A stretch of DNA of 64,000 bases from Lepus europaeus (lineage: Eukaryota; Chordata; Mammalia; Lagomorpha; Leporidae): positions 9,128,266-9,192,265 of the forward strand of contig NC_084837.1 in NCBI RefSeq assembly GCF_033115175.1, written 5' to 3'. The notes beneath the pieces are model-generated. The model worked only from the letters and a program-made list of their open reading frames with translations, was not told the origin of the DNA and made no database searches. Numbering within the stretch: the first letter of the stretch is position 1; each line of letters opens with the position of its first letter. Positions 22,101 to 33,789 of the stretch are shown one piece after another. Position numbers and translations under genes: made by a program.

Positions 22101-23545
22101 TGACCTTTTATAAAAAATGTCTTTAATAAGCAAAGAATAAAAGACGCCTCCAGAAACAAGACAAATGTCCGGGGCATTTGGTGGGATCAAGGGGTACTGC
22201 CCCCGTGCAGGATCTGCCTTGCGTAGAAACCCACTTCTGACACATGACTTACTGGGACCACAGCCCTTCCATAAAATGGTCTCACATTTTTCAACACTAT
22301 TGTCACCCACCACAGCAACCCGCACCATATGTCTCACATGGTGACCAACAGCTGAGTGGTCAAGGCTTCGGCCTCCTGTCTACAGCACTTATGGGTGGCA
22401 CCTGCTCAGCTCTGCTGGCCTGGGACAGCTGTGACCTGCAGGTGAGGCCTCTGCCATTACCCAAACCAGATGGCTGACCCCGGACTCTATTTATGACATA
22501 TGCTGGCATTTGTAGTGGCCATACCAACCAGGCTGCCAGCACCTGTTGGACCAAAGATGGGGCTGTCACCTGTCACCTGACATTCGACATGATGAGTTGC
22601 CCCGGTGCTAAGGCTTTTTCTGTAACGTGGGTCTCTGCCTCCCTGGAGTGGCTCTGGATTCTGCCCCTGCCTCCAGCTCCTAAAGTAAACCACAGGGGGG
22701 CTTGTGAAGGGCTGAGAGCTTTTGTTGGTGAGATGAGCATTTCCTGGGGAGCTTTGCAAACGCCCCTGTCCTCTGGGCTGGAGAGAAACAACAGAACAGG
22801 TGTCTCCAGCGCAGGGCAGGTGGGAGTGCCTAAGGAACCCGACCACAGGACACTCACTGCCAGCACTCCTGCCTCTGCGGCTTTGTGAGAGCCCCTTTTG
22901 TCTCCCACTCCCACCAGCCACGGTTGCCAAGATACCAGAGTACGGGCTCTGCTCCAACATCTCTGGAGCGTGCTTCGGGAGCTCACACCCATGAGCTGGC
23001 CAGTGGTCTCTTCCTCTCGTTGTGCAGTCCAGGGGTCTCCTGACCTGGAACCTGGTTCCCAGGGGCCCATTCGGGTTTCCCTGGACTGTCTTGGGGCTTA
23101 CCCCTTCCAGGGTGGTTCTTGGGTACCATTTGTGTGTGTGTCCCTCTGCCTGTTTTCCAAAGGTATCAGCCTATGCTTAAGGAATGTCCTGCTTCTCACT
23201 AGCCCATAACAAGGTAGCCTTCTGGGGTGCCATTATTAAGCCCTTACTGTTTGTCTTTGCTGGTACTTTTATTGGTAGCAAAATAGTTGTGTGTACTACC
23301 ACAAGAATTCTAGAGCTAAAATTATTACTTAGTTCCCGAATTATTAATACGAGTTCTGAGCGGAGGGGGTCTAGAGGCTCAGGATGACGTGAATCTGAAT
23401 GCTTTGTTAGATCTGTGTGTGAGGCTGTGAGAGGCAAAGGCCCCTGTTCTGAAGAGCTCTTTGACATAAGCAGATAACCAATAGTTGTTAAGGACCATTA
23501 ACCTATTGCATCCATTCATTGCGTTGTGCTCATTGACCTCCATTG
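22101..23545. other. Unassigned, repeat-poor segment
   Basis: About 1.4 kb without a recognised repeat. Both strands carry stop-limited frames of 130-165 codons that overlap one another and show no domain. Some is moderately GC-rich. It could be single-copy DNA or an LTR that I do not know. Confidence 0.3.
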
Positions 23546-24340
23546 CATTCAGCTAATATAGTAAAAAGTGTCAGGCATGGGGAGAGCCACTAAAAAGCAA
23601 AAACAGCCCTGCCCTAGTGTAGCTAAGAATCTGGCGGGCTGAAACCGTAAACAGGTCAGCACACACAATGGATTACCAAGGGTAATGAGTGTGTGTGTGC
23701 AGCAGAGCGAGAGAATACAGGAGAAGGAGGACTTGGCCGGAAGTGTGGTCAGGGAAGTCCTATTCACTGAGGCCTAAAGTGAGCCCTACAAGCCAGGCCT
23801 GGAAATCCGAGACAAAGCGTTCAAGTCATAGGACGTGGTGAGCAGAGAGTCCAGGTCTCCAGGAAGGAAGGAGACTTGAGGCCTGCAGGAGCGGAGGGCT
23901 TGCGGACCAGGAGGGGCAAGGATTGTGCCCAGGGAACTCAGTGAGCTGTGCCCGCTGGTCTTTAGTTCTTGCAATGAAAGTCACCTTAGGGGATGAGGCC
24001 GCAGAGCAATGTGATGGCGCTCACACTTTGGGAGCATCCCGGGTCTGTCTGTGGAGAGAACAGACTGTAAGAGAGGTCGGAGCTGGGGGACCACACTCCA
24101 GGTGAGAGGGAATGGGGACTCAGCCGCCCATCTGCACACAGTACAGAGGCAACTCAGTGAGACTCCACCCTGGGTTGGGTGAGGGGGAGACACAAGGAGG
24201 AGTCATGACGATGGCCACATTCCTAGGTTGGACTCCTGGCTGGGATGGAACTATGTCCTGGGGAGGGAAAGCGGGGAAGGTCAGGTTTGGGATGAGAGTA
24301 GAGCAAGTTCATTTTCAAACTCCAGCTTGTGTTAAGACTA
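23546..24340 (-). mobile_element. L2 relic, antisense
   Basis: AAAACAGCCCTGCCCTAGTGTAG, GAAACCGTAAACAGGTCAGC, GTGGTCAGGGAAGTCCTATTC and TGAGGCCTAAAGTGAGCC follow the order of antisense L2. Confidence 0.5.
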
Positions 24341-24599
24341 GAAGAGGTTGAGGTATAAAATGGTCACCCTGGGCAAGAGGATTGCACCCTTGTTAAAGAA
24401 ATGTGATAGGACCGCTACAAGCATTCAGTGCCGACTTGAGGTTTAAAATCCTGCATTCAATGTTGACCCATTTCTGGCTGTGCTTGGAAGTGTAGTCAAC
24501 TAGAGGGGGATGGTCACTGGGTTAGGTGTCGACAGCTAATTACAGTGAGGGCGGAGTGGGCACAGAATCAGGCTATGTACAGGGAGCGGTAAAGGATGC

Positions 24600-25000
24600 T
24601 GTGGGCTTACCAACATCCACTATCCTCTTCTTCCTGGGAATGTAGCCGGATATTTCCCCAGATTCCCTTGCAGCTAAGTGTGGCCATGTGACTGGTTCCA
24701 GCCATTGCAATAGGTGTGGAAGTTCTGAGGCCCCTTCTGGGTCTGGCTCATCACAACCTGGCCTACGTTTCTCGTCACCATTCAGCTGACTGTTTTGTTG
24801 ACTTCTAGGGGGAGTCTAGTTACCTAGGAACTCTAGATACCCTGTGTTTCTGAGGCTGTGTACAGCAGGTGTGCCCACCACCACATCATACACACCTTAC
24901 CCTGTTACCTGGATTGTTGCATAAGCAAGATGTTGATTGCTCTTTTGCTGAAGTCATTACACAGTTGGGTGCATTTGCCACCAAAAACACAGCGGCTATG
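24600..25000 (+). mobile_element. Possible MaLR/MLT1-like LTR
   Basis: CCCAGATTCCCTTGCAGCTAAGTGTGGCCATGTGACTGG is a block I associate with old MaLR-class LTRs. The right boundary is unclear. Confidence 0.4.
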
Positions 25001-25071
25001 ACTGTACAGCAATAGCTCATGTCTCAGGGTAGGGGATGGGAACTAGTGGGTAAGAAAGCCAAACGGTCGGG

Positions 25072-25410
25072 GGCTGGCACTAGCGGCATAGTAGGCTAAG
25101 CCCCTGCCTGCCACACCTGCATCCCATATGGGCACAGGTTCAAGTCCTGGCTGTTCCACTGCAATGCAGCTCTCTGCTATGGCCTGGGAAAGCAGTAGAA
25201 ATGCTTGGGCCCCTGCACCCACATGGGAGACCTGGAAGAAGCTCCTGGCTACTGGCTTTGGATTGGCCCAGCTACGGCTTTTATGGCCATTTGGGAAGTG
25301 AACCAGCAGATGGAAGACCCCTCTCCCTCTCTCTCTTTCTCTCTCTCTCTTTGCCTCTGCCTCTCTGTAACTCTGCCTTTCAAAAAAATAAATAAATCTT
25401 AAAAAAAAGA
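25072..25410 (+). mobile_element. C-type SINE, full length
   Basis: It has head GGGCTGGCACTAGCGGC and a complete body, but lacks the GATGGCCCAAGT segment (AGTAGAAATGCTTGGGCC). Tail AAATAAATAAATCTT. Confidence 0.92.
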
Positions 25411-25998
25411 GTATATTAAAAAAAAAGAACTAGGGTCAACTGGAGGTCTCAGGAGACACTGATCACAGGGAATGGCCACAAACCAGGGTCTCCCTCCCTC
25501 CAACACAATATAGGTCAGACTCAGAGAAAAGAAATGGGGGGAGATTCCTACTCTGCCCCCAGTTGGCTGGTTTATGTGATGTGCTGTCAGGAAGAATAGA
25601 AAAGCATTGCATTTATTATATGGCTTCAGTACAAGGTCAAATGCATTTTGGTCGTGAGCATTTTCTTTTAAAACCGCCTCTGCTGTCCGCTTGGGACTTG
25701 CTCTAACGAGTTCAGGTCCTGGTGCATCCTCGAGGTGGGGGTTCTGTGGCACTTCACCTTCCAACCAGACTGGCCCAGACCATTCGAACGATCCCACTAG
25801 GGAGGTGCCAAGGGCTTAAGCTTGCTCAGCAGGGTGCAGACGTCATTCAGTGTAAAGCCATCTCCTCGGCTGGCAGGGGACTCGGGGTGGATGCCCGTGT
25901 CCGTGTCGGAATCATCCTACCTGCTTCACATAATTAACCACAACACTCTGCTGAATGTAGACACTTGAAAATACCAATATTAACCAATTGTAGTAACC
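25411..25998. other. Unassigned sequence
   Basis: Nothing recognised. The 132-codon minus-strand frame at 25399-25797 begins in unassigned DNA and ends in the SINE tail. Confidence 0.35.
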
Positions 25999-26335
25999 GG
26001 GGCTGGTGTTGTGGCACCGGTTAAGCTGTCATCTGAGACACCGGCATCCCATATGGGTGCCAGGATCGAGACCCAGCTGCTCCACTTCCAATCCAGCTCC
26101 CTGCTAATGTGCCTGGTAAGGCAATGGAAAATGACCCAAGTGCTTAGGTCCTTCTACCCACGCAGGAGACCCCGATGAAGCTCCTGGCTCCTGGCTTCAG
26201 CCTGGCCCAGCTCTGGCCATTGCAGTCATTTGGGGAGTGAACTAGCAGTTGAAAGATTTCTCTCTCTCTCTCTCTCTCTCTCTGCCTCTCCATCTCTGTA
26301 ACTCTGCCTTTCAAATACATAAATCTTTTAAAAAT
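25999..26335 (+). mobile_element. C-type SINE, full length
   Basis: GGGGCTGGTGTTGTGGC to TTCAAATACATAAATC. Its A-rich tail was the target for the young SINE that follows. Confidence 0.92.
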
Positions 26336-26346
26336 GATCATAACCC

Positions 26347-26669
26347 GCCGGCGCCATGGCTCAATAGGCTAATCCTCCACCTAGTGGCGCCGGCACACAG
26401 GGTTCTAGTCCCGGTTGGGGCACCGGATTCTGTCCTGGTTGCCCCTCTTCCAGGCCAGCTCTCTGCTGTGGCCCAGGAGTGCAGTGGAGGATGGCCCAAG
26501 TGCTTGGGCCCTGCACCCCATGGGAGACCAGGTGAAGCACCTGGCTCCAGCCTTCGGATCAGCGCGGCACGCTGGCTGCGGCGGCCATTGGAGGGTGAAC
26601 CAACGGCAAAGGAAGACCTTTCTCTCTGTCTCTCTCACTGTCCACTCTGCCTGTCAAAAAAAAAAAAAA
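26347..26669 (+). mobile_element. Young C-type SINE with perfect target-site duplication
   Basis: GATCATAACCC occurs at 26336-26346 and 26670-26680. The head is GCCGGCGCCATGGCTCAATAGGC. Inserted at the tail of an older SINE. Confidence 0.96.
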
Positions 26670-26824
26670 GATCATAACCCTATTAATAATGATAATGAAA
26701 ATAAGATAACATTCTACTCATACTTGTTCAATAACATTCTCGTTGGTTCATATATGGTCTCTTTTACTGTAAGTGAACTTGGCTATGATTTAAGAACAAA
26801 TTTTAATCGTCCATTTAATTCTTC

Positions 26825-27105
26825 TAGGAGTTATTTGTTTATTTGGGAGAGAGAGGGGATGCTCTCCTCTGCTGGTTCACTCCTCAGACGCCTGCAATGG
26901 CTGGTTCTGGGCCAGGCTGAAACCTGGAGCTGGGAGCTCAGTGCGGATTTCTCACACTGGGGTCAGGAACACAGTTACTTGAACCATCAGCACTGCCTCC
27001 ATGTCTGCACTGGCAGGAAGCTGCAGTTGGGAGCCGGAGCTGGGACTCGAACCCAGGTACTCTGTCGTAGATGCAGGCATCTTAACTGCCAGGCTGAGTA
27101 TCCTT
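26825..27105 (-). mobile_element. Old C-type SINE subfamily
   Basis: CTGCTGGTTCACTCCTCAGACGCC is SINE-like. The head complement GGGACTCGAACCCAGG...CTTAACTGCCAGGC is closer to a tRNA than in the common subfamily, so this is probably an ancestral type. Confidence 0.75.
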
Positions 27106-27189
27106 TCTTGCTCCTTTTAAATTCTGATGATTTGCAAACTTCCCTTTATAGTATGGTATTTATATGTGTGCTTTTATAAGTAAAAAAGA

Positions 27190-27486
27190 AAATATAAAAA
27201 ACATTTTAAATGATCTGTACTCTTACCATTATGATATCTGTTGACTTTAAAAAAATGATGCATGCACATGGTTAGAATATTTGTACAACATGTGAGGGCA
27301 GGAAGTGCCCCAGGAAAGCTGCATGGGCACTTCATACCCTTCCCTTAGTCCCTTTCCCTAAAGAAGTTACTGTTAAGAGTTTCTTATTCTCTCTAGAAAT
27401 CAAAATGTCCATGTACCAAATAGAATTTTAAGTATCTACCCACCTTTCTATCTATATCTATATCTGTAATTTACATGGAAAAAAGC

Positions 27487-27518
<32 letters not shown>

Positions 27519-27780
27519 TACATGCATACATTTATATATAGAGAGAGTTTTACAACTTCCTTTTTTTGAGTCATATGGCTTAGAGAAAATTCCAGATCAG
27601 CACTTATGAATCTACCTCATTTTCTACCAATAGCAGAGTACTCCCTGGAATGACCATGACACTGGGTGTGTGCGTTTTTCTCCTGAGACCTTTGCTTGTT
27701 TTCGGATTCTTGCCATTATAAACAACATTCAAGTGGACTTCTTTGTAGACCTGTCCTGGCAAACTTTTATAGGTCAATTT
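27190..27780 (-). mobile_element. Old L1M-type relic, antisense
   Basis: TTCTTGCCATTATAAACAACATTCAAGTGGACTTCTTTGTAG and CAATAGCAGAGTACTCC are typical of the antisense 3' part of old L1s. Confidence 0.5.
27486..27545. repeat. (TA)n/(CA)n microsatellite
   Basis: About eleven TA units, then CACACATATATACATGCATAC. Compound repeat within the LINE relic. Confidence 0.88.
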
Positions 27781-28079
27781 TTATGGGCTGAACTCAAATT
27801 GGTGTTTAAAACATCTTCAGATAATTAATTATCTGAATTCTGAAAACTGTTCACTGAGGCCATGAGAGAGATATAGCTCTGAACTTGTCTCTCACCAACT
27901 CAGAGACATGGGGAGGGGAAAGCACATGGTGCCTTCTGCCATGGCAAATAGTCAAAAAAAGCCACACGCTTTTCTTTCCTTTCATGGTCAACACATCAGT
28001 GACGATTCTGTCCGTGGGTGTACAGTCAGCTTTCCGCTCCTTTGATAACGTCTTAGGAAGAAACTAAGGTTCCATCTTA

Positions 28080-28350
28080 CAGTTTGGAGGTTCACAGTTC
28101 AAGATTCGGCTTCTCCATTGGTGGAGGCATCTGGGGAGGCTGGAGGAAGGCGGGGATGGGGTTGAGGAGTCCAAGGTCGGGGCGAGGGGGCTGATGGAGA
28201 GCCAGGGAGCAGAGAGACACAGGAAGCATGGTCTGCCTGTACAACCAACCCTCCAGGGAGGACCACCTCCCGAGGGTGAGCCCCCAACGACGCAAAGACC
28301 TCCCACCTGACACACCTCCGGGTGCTGTGAGTAGATGGAATCCCCACCCT
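28080..28350 (-). mobile_element. Possible MaLR-class LTR fragment
   Basis: CAGTTTGGAGGTTCACAG and later GGACCACCTCCCGAGGGTGAGC resemble antisense MaLR LTR blocks. Weak. Confidence 0.25.
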
Positions 28351-28611
28351 GACTCCGTCTGCATGACTTTCTGCGCCAGGTCCCGTTCAACCCTGACATC
28401 AGATGACCAGAAAGGGCCCAGGTACTTGTAAATTTCAAGCAGTTTTTCTCAACTTGAAGCTCACTCACTGTCTTTTCTGCTTGCTGTAAGCAAGAAGAGG
28501 AGATGAGGCAAAAGAAATTATAAAAATGTCTGCTGTCTGATACCTTCCCTAAGCCAGGCTGAGAGTGCGTATTTGTAAATGTCTTAAAATTGACTCTTTA
28601 AAAATGAACTC

Positions 28612-28905
28612 AGGGCTGGCATTTGGCCAAGTGGTTAAGATAGCAGGACCCCCCTGCCCCCCATCAAAGTGCCTGGGTTCACTCCCAGCTCTGGCACCGG
28701 GCTCCAGGTTCCTGCTAATGCAGCTCTGGGAAGCAGCAGTGGGAACTCACATGGTTGAGTCCCTGGCACCCGCGTGGGAAACCTGGATTGCATTCCTGGA
28801 TCCCAGCTCCCGCCCCTGTGACCACTGTGGACACTCTGGGGAGAAAACCAGAGGTTGGGCACTCTCTGTCTCTCCCTGCCTTTCAAACAAAATAAAATAA
28901 ATCAA
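28612..28905 (+). mobile_element. Old C-type SINE subfamily
   Basis: GGGCTGGCATTTGGCCAAGTGGTTAAG and CTGGGTTCACTCCCAGC retain tRNA-like A and B boxes. Body ends TTTCAAACAAAATAAAATAAATC. It belongs with the older copies at 312, 26825 and 40268. Confidence 0.8.
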
Positions 28906-29229
28906 TGCAGAATGCACACACACATAACTGTCTATTAGGACAGGTAGGTTCTACCCAGTCTTCCCACTTACTTTCTCGCAGGTCGCTCCTGTTACCACGT
29001 ATGAAGATTTCCAGAGATTTGTTGAGAAGGATTTCTCAACACTGGGAAGTTGACACTGTGCTGAGTATGCAGTTTTGTCAATGAGGAGGGGCTGTTCTGT
29101 GCCTCCTGGAGGGTCAGCAGCACCCGGCCCCTACCCACTAGATGCCTGTAGCACACCCCCCCCTTTCTGGCCACTGCAGGTGTCTCTCCTGTTGAAAGCC
29201 AGTGTTTTGGGACACACGGGCACACACGT
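28906..29229. other. Unassigned sequence
   Basis: Nothing recognised. Confidence 0.35.
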
Positions 29230-29540
29230 TCAGTAGCTGGACAAATTATTTATCCAGCCTCGCTTTGATGGTTATTTCTTTGTGGAACTATTCTGTCACT
29301 ATAAACAATTCCACAATGAATGTATGTGAACATCTTCTTAGATGTGGAGTTGCCAGATCAAAGCATGTGTGTTTAAAATGATGCTGAATATTAACCAGAC
29401 TACCTTCCAAAGAGAGGGTACCATTTCCAGTTTCACTAACAATGTATGAGAAAGCTGTTTCTATAGGCCTGACAACTTAAAATGGCCACAGATCTTTTCA
29501 TCTTTTTCCATCTGAAAGTTAAAAATCAGGGTCATTCTGC
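29230..29540 (-). mobile_element. Old L1M-type relic, antisense
   Basis: ACTATAAACAATTCCACAATGAATG, TGCCAGATCAAAGC and CACTAACAATGTATGAGAAAGC are antisense L1 3' blocks. May belong to the same element as 27190-27780. Confidence 0.55.
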
Positions 29541-29566
29541 AACTCAGCTCTGCCACTGTGTTCAGT

Positions 29567-29983
29567 TCTTTTTTTTTTTTTTTAAAGTATGCATGGGATG
29601 ATTGATTTTATTTTATTTTTTAAAGAGAGGAACATAGAGTAGTTACTATCATTTTTAAAAAAATTTTTTATTTATGTATTTGAAAGGTAGAGTTACAAAC
29701 AGAAAGATGGAGAGACAGAGGGAGAGGTCTTCCATCTGCTGGTTCACTCCCCAGATGGCTGCAAGTACTGAAGCTTGGTCGATCTGAAGCCAAGATCCAG
29801 GAGCTTCTTCCAGGTCTCCCATGCGGGTGCAGGGCCCAAACAGTTGGGCCATCTTCCACTGCCCTTCCAGGCCACAGCAGAGAGCTGGATTGGAAGAGGA
29901 GCAGCCAGGGCTAGAGCCAGTGCCCATGTAGGACGACGGCACCGCAGGCAGCAGCTTTACCCACTGCACCACAGCCACGGCCC
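29567..29983 (-). mobile_element. C-type SINE carrying ~75 extra bases at its 3' side
   Basis: CTGTGTTCAGT (29556-29566) and CTGTGTTGAGT (29984-29994) bracket the insertion. Inside are a T tract (29567-29584), about 75 bases unlike the SINE, and a complete antisense SINE from about 29657. The poly(A) end is therefore not attached directly to the SINE body. Confidence 0.8.
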
Positions 29984-29994
29984 CTGTGTTGAGT

Positions 29995-31482
29995 CTAGAG
30001 CAGGTATTCTGAAGACAGGATGCTCATAAACGTGCCCTCTGGTAACTGGTGCCTGGGACGGAGGAGACTCCAGGGCAGAACTGTCGTGAAGCTCAGCAGC
30101 TTTATCTTTCCCCCCTGCAGGCTGAATCCTCACATCCAAGGTGCTGGAAATGGCCACGGGTTCTCCAGGAGAAAACCCAGCCCCCGAATCCGCATGCCTC
30201 CTCCATGCAACATGCCAGAGCGTGACTTCTGCAAAGGCTCTTTGCATTCCTGCAGATCTGTGGATGATAGCGACTCTCGTTTTTGCTGGTGTTCTCCATC
30301 CCGGTGCTGAGAGGAGCTGTCTGCTTTTATCCATGTGCTGAGTTACAGACACACATGATCAAATAAAGTCAAGACAAGAATCAAGCCTCATAAAAATCTT
30401 GCCTGCAGCAAATGTACCCAAAAAAGTCAGTCATGCCAAGGCTTTGCAGGGCGAGCGAAGTCAGGAGTTGTGCAATTACCCGGCAGAGGTTGAAATTTCT
30501 GACAAAAACAGGGGCCTCATTGAAAAGGTAAACATGAAAAGATCCTCATTAGGGAAGAAAGGGGGGGAAAGGGCCGTTTTGTGACTTTGCTGATGTGAAT
30601 GCCAAAGACCACGGCTTCTGATCTGCGATGTTCACTTCCTCTCCAAAGTCCAGGATGAAATGGATTTTCCACTCGCAGATTTTCCGGGTCGGTCATTTTG
30701 GCTCTGGCTGAACTCTGACTGTGAATGCTGCACACTTTGCTGTTGCCTGGCTGAGGACAAAGATCTGTTCTTTCACTCAGGGACCATTTATCGGAAGCCT
30801 ACTACGTGCCAAGGCCTCAGCTTGATTCTGGTGAGGTCCCTAATGAGCGAGATGTCAGGCCTCACGTCAGAGGTGATCTGAGAACCGGGGCGGGGCCCCC
30901 TGGCCCCCAGGGCCACCGGCAGGAACTCCTGGGGTTTGTCATACTCCAATTAGGGCTGAAACGAACTGACCTGTGCAAAGGGCTCTGGCTACTTTTAGAA
31001 AAGCAATTGAAGTCTGATCTGATCACTTCCTGCAGTTTGTCGGTGACCGAGGGATCCCCCGCCCTGAGACGGCTGAACACGTGACACCTGACCCGCACAG
31101 AGGCAACAGCAGCAGCTTGCTATTCACCAATACTCAGGCCTAGGGGACAGGAGTACCACAGACCACACGGAGCACTCAGGGGCGGAGTGAACCAGCAGGA
31201 GCTGTGGCAGGCAGACTTAGCAGCAGCAAAAGGGTGGGGTGCTGGAGCATGGGGCTAGCTCGTTTGACTAATCCTGCAGGCTGGCAGGGACGGGAGACCT
31301 GATAGCTTAGATCTAGATGACACTCTGAGGATGAGGGACCTGGGTGGGTGAGGAGTCTTTGCTGCTAGGTGGGGGTGTGCAGATAGGAAGGAAGCAGGAG
31401 AACCTGTTGGTTAGGCCTTTGGGACCCTGGGAGGGTCAAAGACGTTGAGGTGGTACCACGGATTTCCAGGCCTTATGATACC
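29995..31482. other. Unassigned, repeat-poor segment
   Basis: About 1.5 kb with no full repeat. CATTTATCGGAAGCCTACTACGTGCC at 30784-30810 is a small antisense L2/MIR-like trace. No frame shows a domain. 30880-30920 is briefly GC-rich. Confidence 0.3.
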
Positions 31483-31498
31483 ATCTGTTAGGTTCCTT

Positions 31499-31561
31499 CC
31501 TTTCTTCCCCCTCCTCCTTCTTCTTTTAAGATTTATTTATTTATTTCAAAGTCAGAATTAC

Positions 31562-31596
<35 letters not shown>

Positions 31597-31841
31597 CTTT
31601 TATCCACTGGTTTACTCCTCAGATGGCTGCCATGGCCAGGGCTGGGCAAAGTAGAAGCCAGGAGCTTGGAACTACATCCAGGTCTCCCACATGGATGGCA
31701 GGGGCCCAAACTCTTGGGCCATCTTCTGTTGATTTTCCCAGGCCATTAGCAGGGAGCTGGATTAGAAGTGGATCAACCAGGACACAAACCAGTGCCCATA
31801 CGGGATGCCAGGGTCACAGGCATGCCACAACACTGGCTCCA
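31499..31841 (-). mobile_element. C-type SINE with target-site duplication
   Basis: ATCTGTTAGGTTCCTT (31483-31498) and ATCTGTTAGGTTTCTT (31842-31857) match at 15/16. The head complement is shortened (AGGGTCACAGGCATGCCACAAC). Confidence 0.94.
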
Positions 31842-32012
31842 ATCTGTTAGGTTTCTTAGTGATGCTTTCCTTCTGCAGCTGTTTTGTGGTAGGTGCTCAG
31901 GGTTAGCCTTGAGGGCATGAGCCACATTTCTGCTACTGGCAACTTAAATACAAGCAGACAGTCAACACCTGGTGGTCAGCTGTTGAGGTGATTGTCTTCT
32001 TTTTGTCTGTCT

Positions 32013-32403
32013 GTCTGTCTTCTTCTTCTTCTTCTTCTTCTTTTTTTTTTTTTTTTTTTTTTTTTTACAGGCAGAGTGGACAGTGAGAGAGAGAGAGAAA
32101 GGTCTTCCTTTTGCCGTTGGTTCACCCTACATTGGCCGCCGCGGTAGGCGCGCTGCGGCCGGCGCACCGCGCTGATCCGATGGCAGGAGCCAGGTGCTTC
32201 TCCTGGTCTCCCATGGGGTGCAGGGCCCAAGCACTTGGGCCATCCTCCACTGCACTCCCTGGCCACAGCAGAGAGCTGGCTTGGAAGAGGGGCAACCGGG
32301 ACAGGATCGGTGCCCGACCGGGACTAGAACCTGGTGTGCCGGCGCCGCAAAGCGGAGGATTAGCCTAGTGAGCCACGGCGCCGGCCCTTGTCTGTCTTCT
32401 TCT
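32013..32403 (-). mobile_element. Young C-type SINE with (TTC)n/T tail
   Basis: CpG-rich young body ending AGCCACGGCGCCGGCCC at 32387. GTCTGTCTTCTTCT occurs at 32013-32026 and 32390-32403, an apparent duplication in a simple-sequence target. The tail is (TTC)n plus about 27 T. Confidence 0.93.
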
Positions 32404-32469
32404 GGCAGTAGCATCCCCATCTGGGGAAACCTAGACCCTCACTTGTAGATTCTATGTTCCCGAGTTTGG

Positions 32470-32897
32470 GTTTAGGTGAGTTTGAGTTCCTTGCTGAGAC
32501 TCCAAGGGTAAATTAGGGACCCACACGTGACCACTCTGAGTGTTCTATCACCTTGGCCACAGAGATTGGTTCAGAAAGAGACATGTGACCAAGGCTAGTT
32601 CCAGCTCTGGGGTTTTGCTAATAAAAATGTAAGGAAATCTCTTTTTAGAGGGAGGTTGCTAAGTTGGAGACTGTTAGAGGGCCTGTCTGGGAGTGAGGGC
32701 AACATAGAGAGGTACAGGACACGGGGCCATGGGATGGATGTGAAGCCAGGATGTCGTCTCAGTTTCCAATTCAGCAGTGGTGGCAGTAGGGTAGCCCAAG
32801 GTCTGTCAGTCAAACATAAAAATCTCCCTCTTTTACTTCTAGGCTCAAGTTGGTTTGACTTGGGTTCCCGTCACTTGCAGCTAAAGACACTGCTGAA
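32470..32897 (+). mobile_element. Possible MaLR/MLT1-like LTR
   Basis: GACATGTGACCAAGGCTAGTTCC and the right end AAGTTGGTTTGACTTGGGTTCCCGTCACTTGCAGC recall old MaLR LTR ends. Non-coding. Confidence 0.45.
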
Positions 32898-33240
32898 TCT
32901 GGGGCTCACATTGTGGTGCAGCAGGTTAAGCTGCGGCCTACAACATCATCATTCCTTCTGGGCGTTCACTCAAGTCCTGATTGCTCTACTTCTGATCAGG
33001 CTCTCTGCTATGGCCTGGGAAAACTAACAGATGCTGGCCCAAGGGCTTGGGTCCCTGCACCCATGTGGGAGACCCAGAGGAAGCTCTTGGCTCCTGACTT
33101 CCACCTGGCCTAACTCTGGCTTCATGACCATTTGGGAAGAGAATCAGTAGATGGAAAAATCTCTCTCTCTCTTAATCTGTAACTCTCCTTTTCAAATAAA
33201 TAAAATAAGTAATTATTAAAAAAAAAAAAAAGAAAGAAAG
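32898..33240 (+). mobile_element. C-type SINE, full length
   Basis: GGGGCTCACATTGTGGTGC to TTCAAATAAATAAAATAAG, then A(13) and GAAA repeats. The box-B region is altered. Confidence 0.9.
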
Positions 33241-33313
33241 AAAAGGACACTGTTTCGCTTGCCCCTTAGTACAGGAAAGGAGAGGTTTGTGTTGTTAGGC
33301 TGGGCATTTGATC

Positions 33314-33396
33314 TTTTTCTTTTGAAAGATTTATTTATTTATTTGAAAGGCAGAGTGATGGGGCATGGGGAGGGGGTTGTTAGACAGACACACACA

Positions 33397-33446
<50 letters not shown>

Positions 33447-33711
33447 TTTCCAGCTGCTGATTCACTCCCCCTAAAAGGTTGCAAAGGCTGGGGCTGGGCC
33501 AGGCTGATGCCTGGAGCCTGGGACACCATCCTGGTCTCCCACATGGGAGGCAGGGGCCCAAGTACTTGGGTCATTTTCCACTGTTTTCCCAGATACATTA
33601 TCAGGCAGCTGGATTGGAAGTAGAGCAGCTGGGATCGGAACGGATGCTCTGATGTGGGCTGCTGGTGTTGCAGGCCACGCTTTACCCAATGCGCCACAGC
33701 GTCAGCCCCTG
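33314..33711 (-). mobile_element. C-type SINE with (CA)n(GA)n expansion
   Basis: GGCATTTGATC (33303-33313) and GGGATTTAATC (33712-33722) are a 9/11 target-site duplication. A (CA)n run at 33391-33414 joins a (GA)n run to 33440. Confidence 0.92.
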
Positions 33712-33789
33712 GGGATTTAATCCTCCTCTTAGTTATCTTGTATAGGTAATGACAAAGCAAGAACAACCTCATTCAAAAACACCTCCTGC

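Noticed and set aside
26415..27179. 254-codon plus-strand frame
   Set aside because: It is translated from a young SINE, its A-tail (poly-Lys) and an antisense old SINE. It is not a gene.
28612..28690. tRNA gene suggested by A- and B-box-like sequence
   Set aside because: The C-type SINE head is tRNA-derived, but it does not fold into a complete cloverleaf and continues into a SINE body.
33391..33440. CRISPR-like regular repeat
   Set aside because: Simple-sequence microsatellite with no spacers, in a vertebrate genome.
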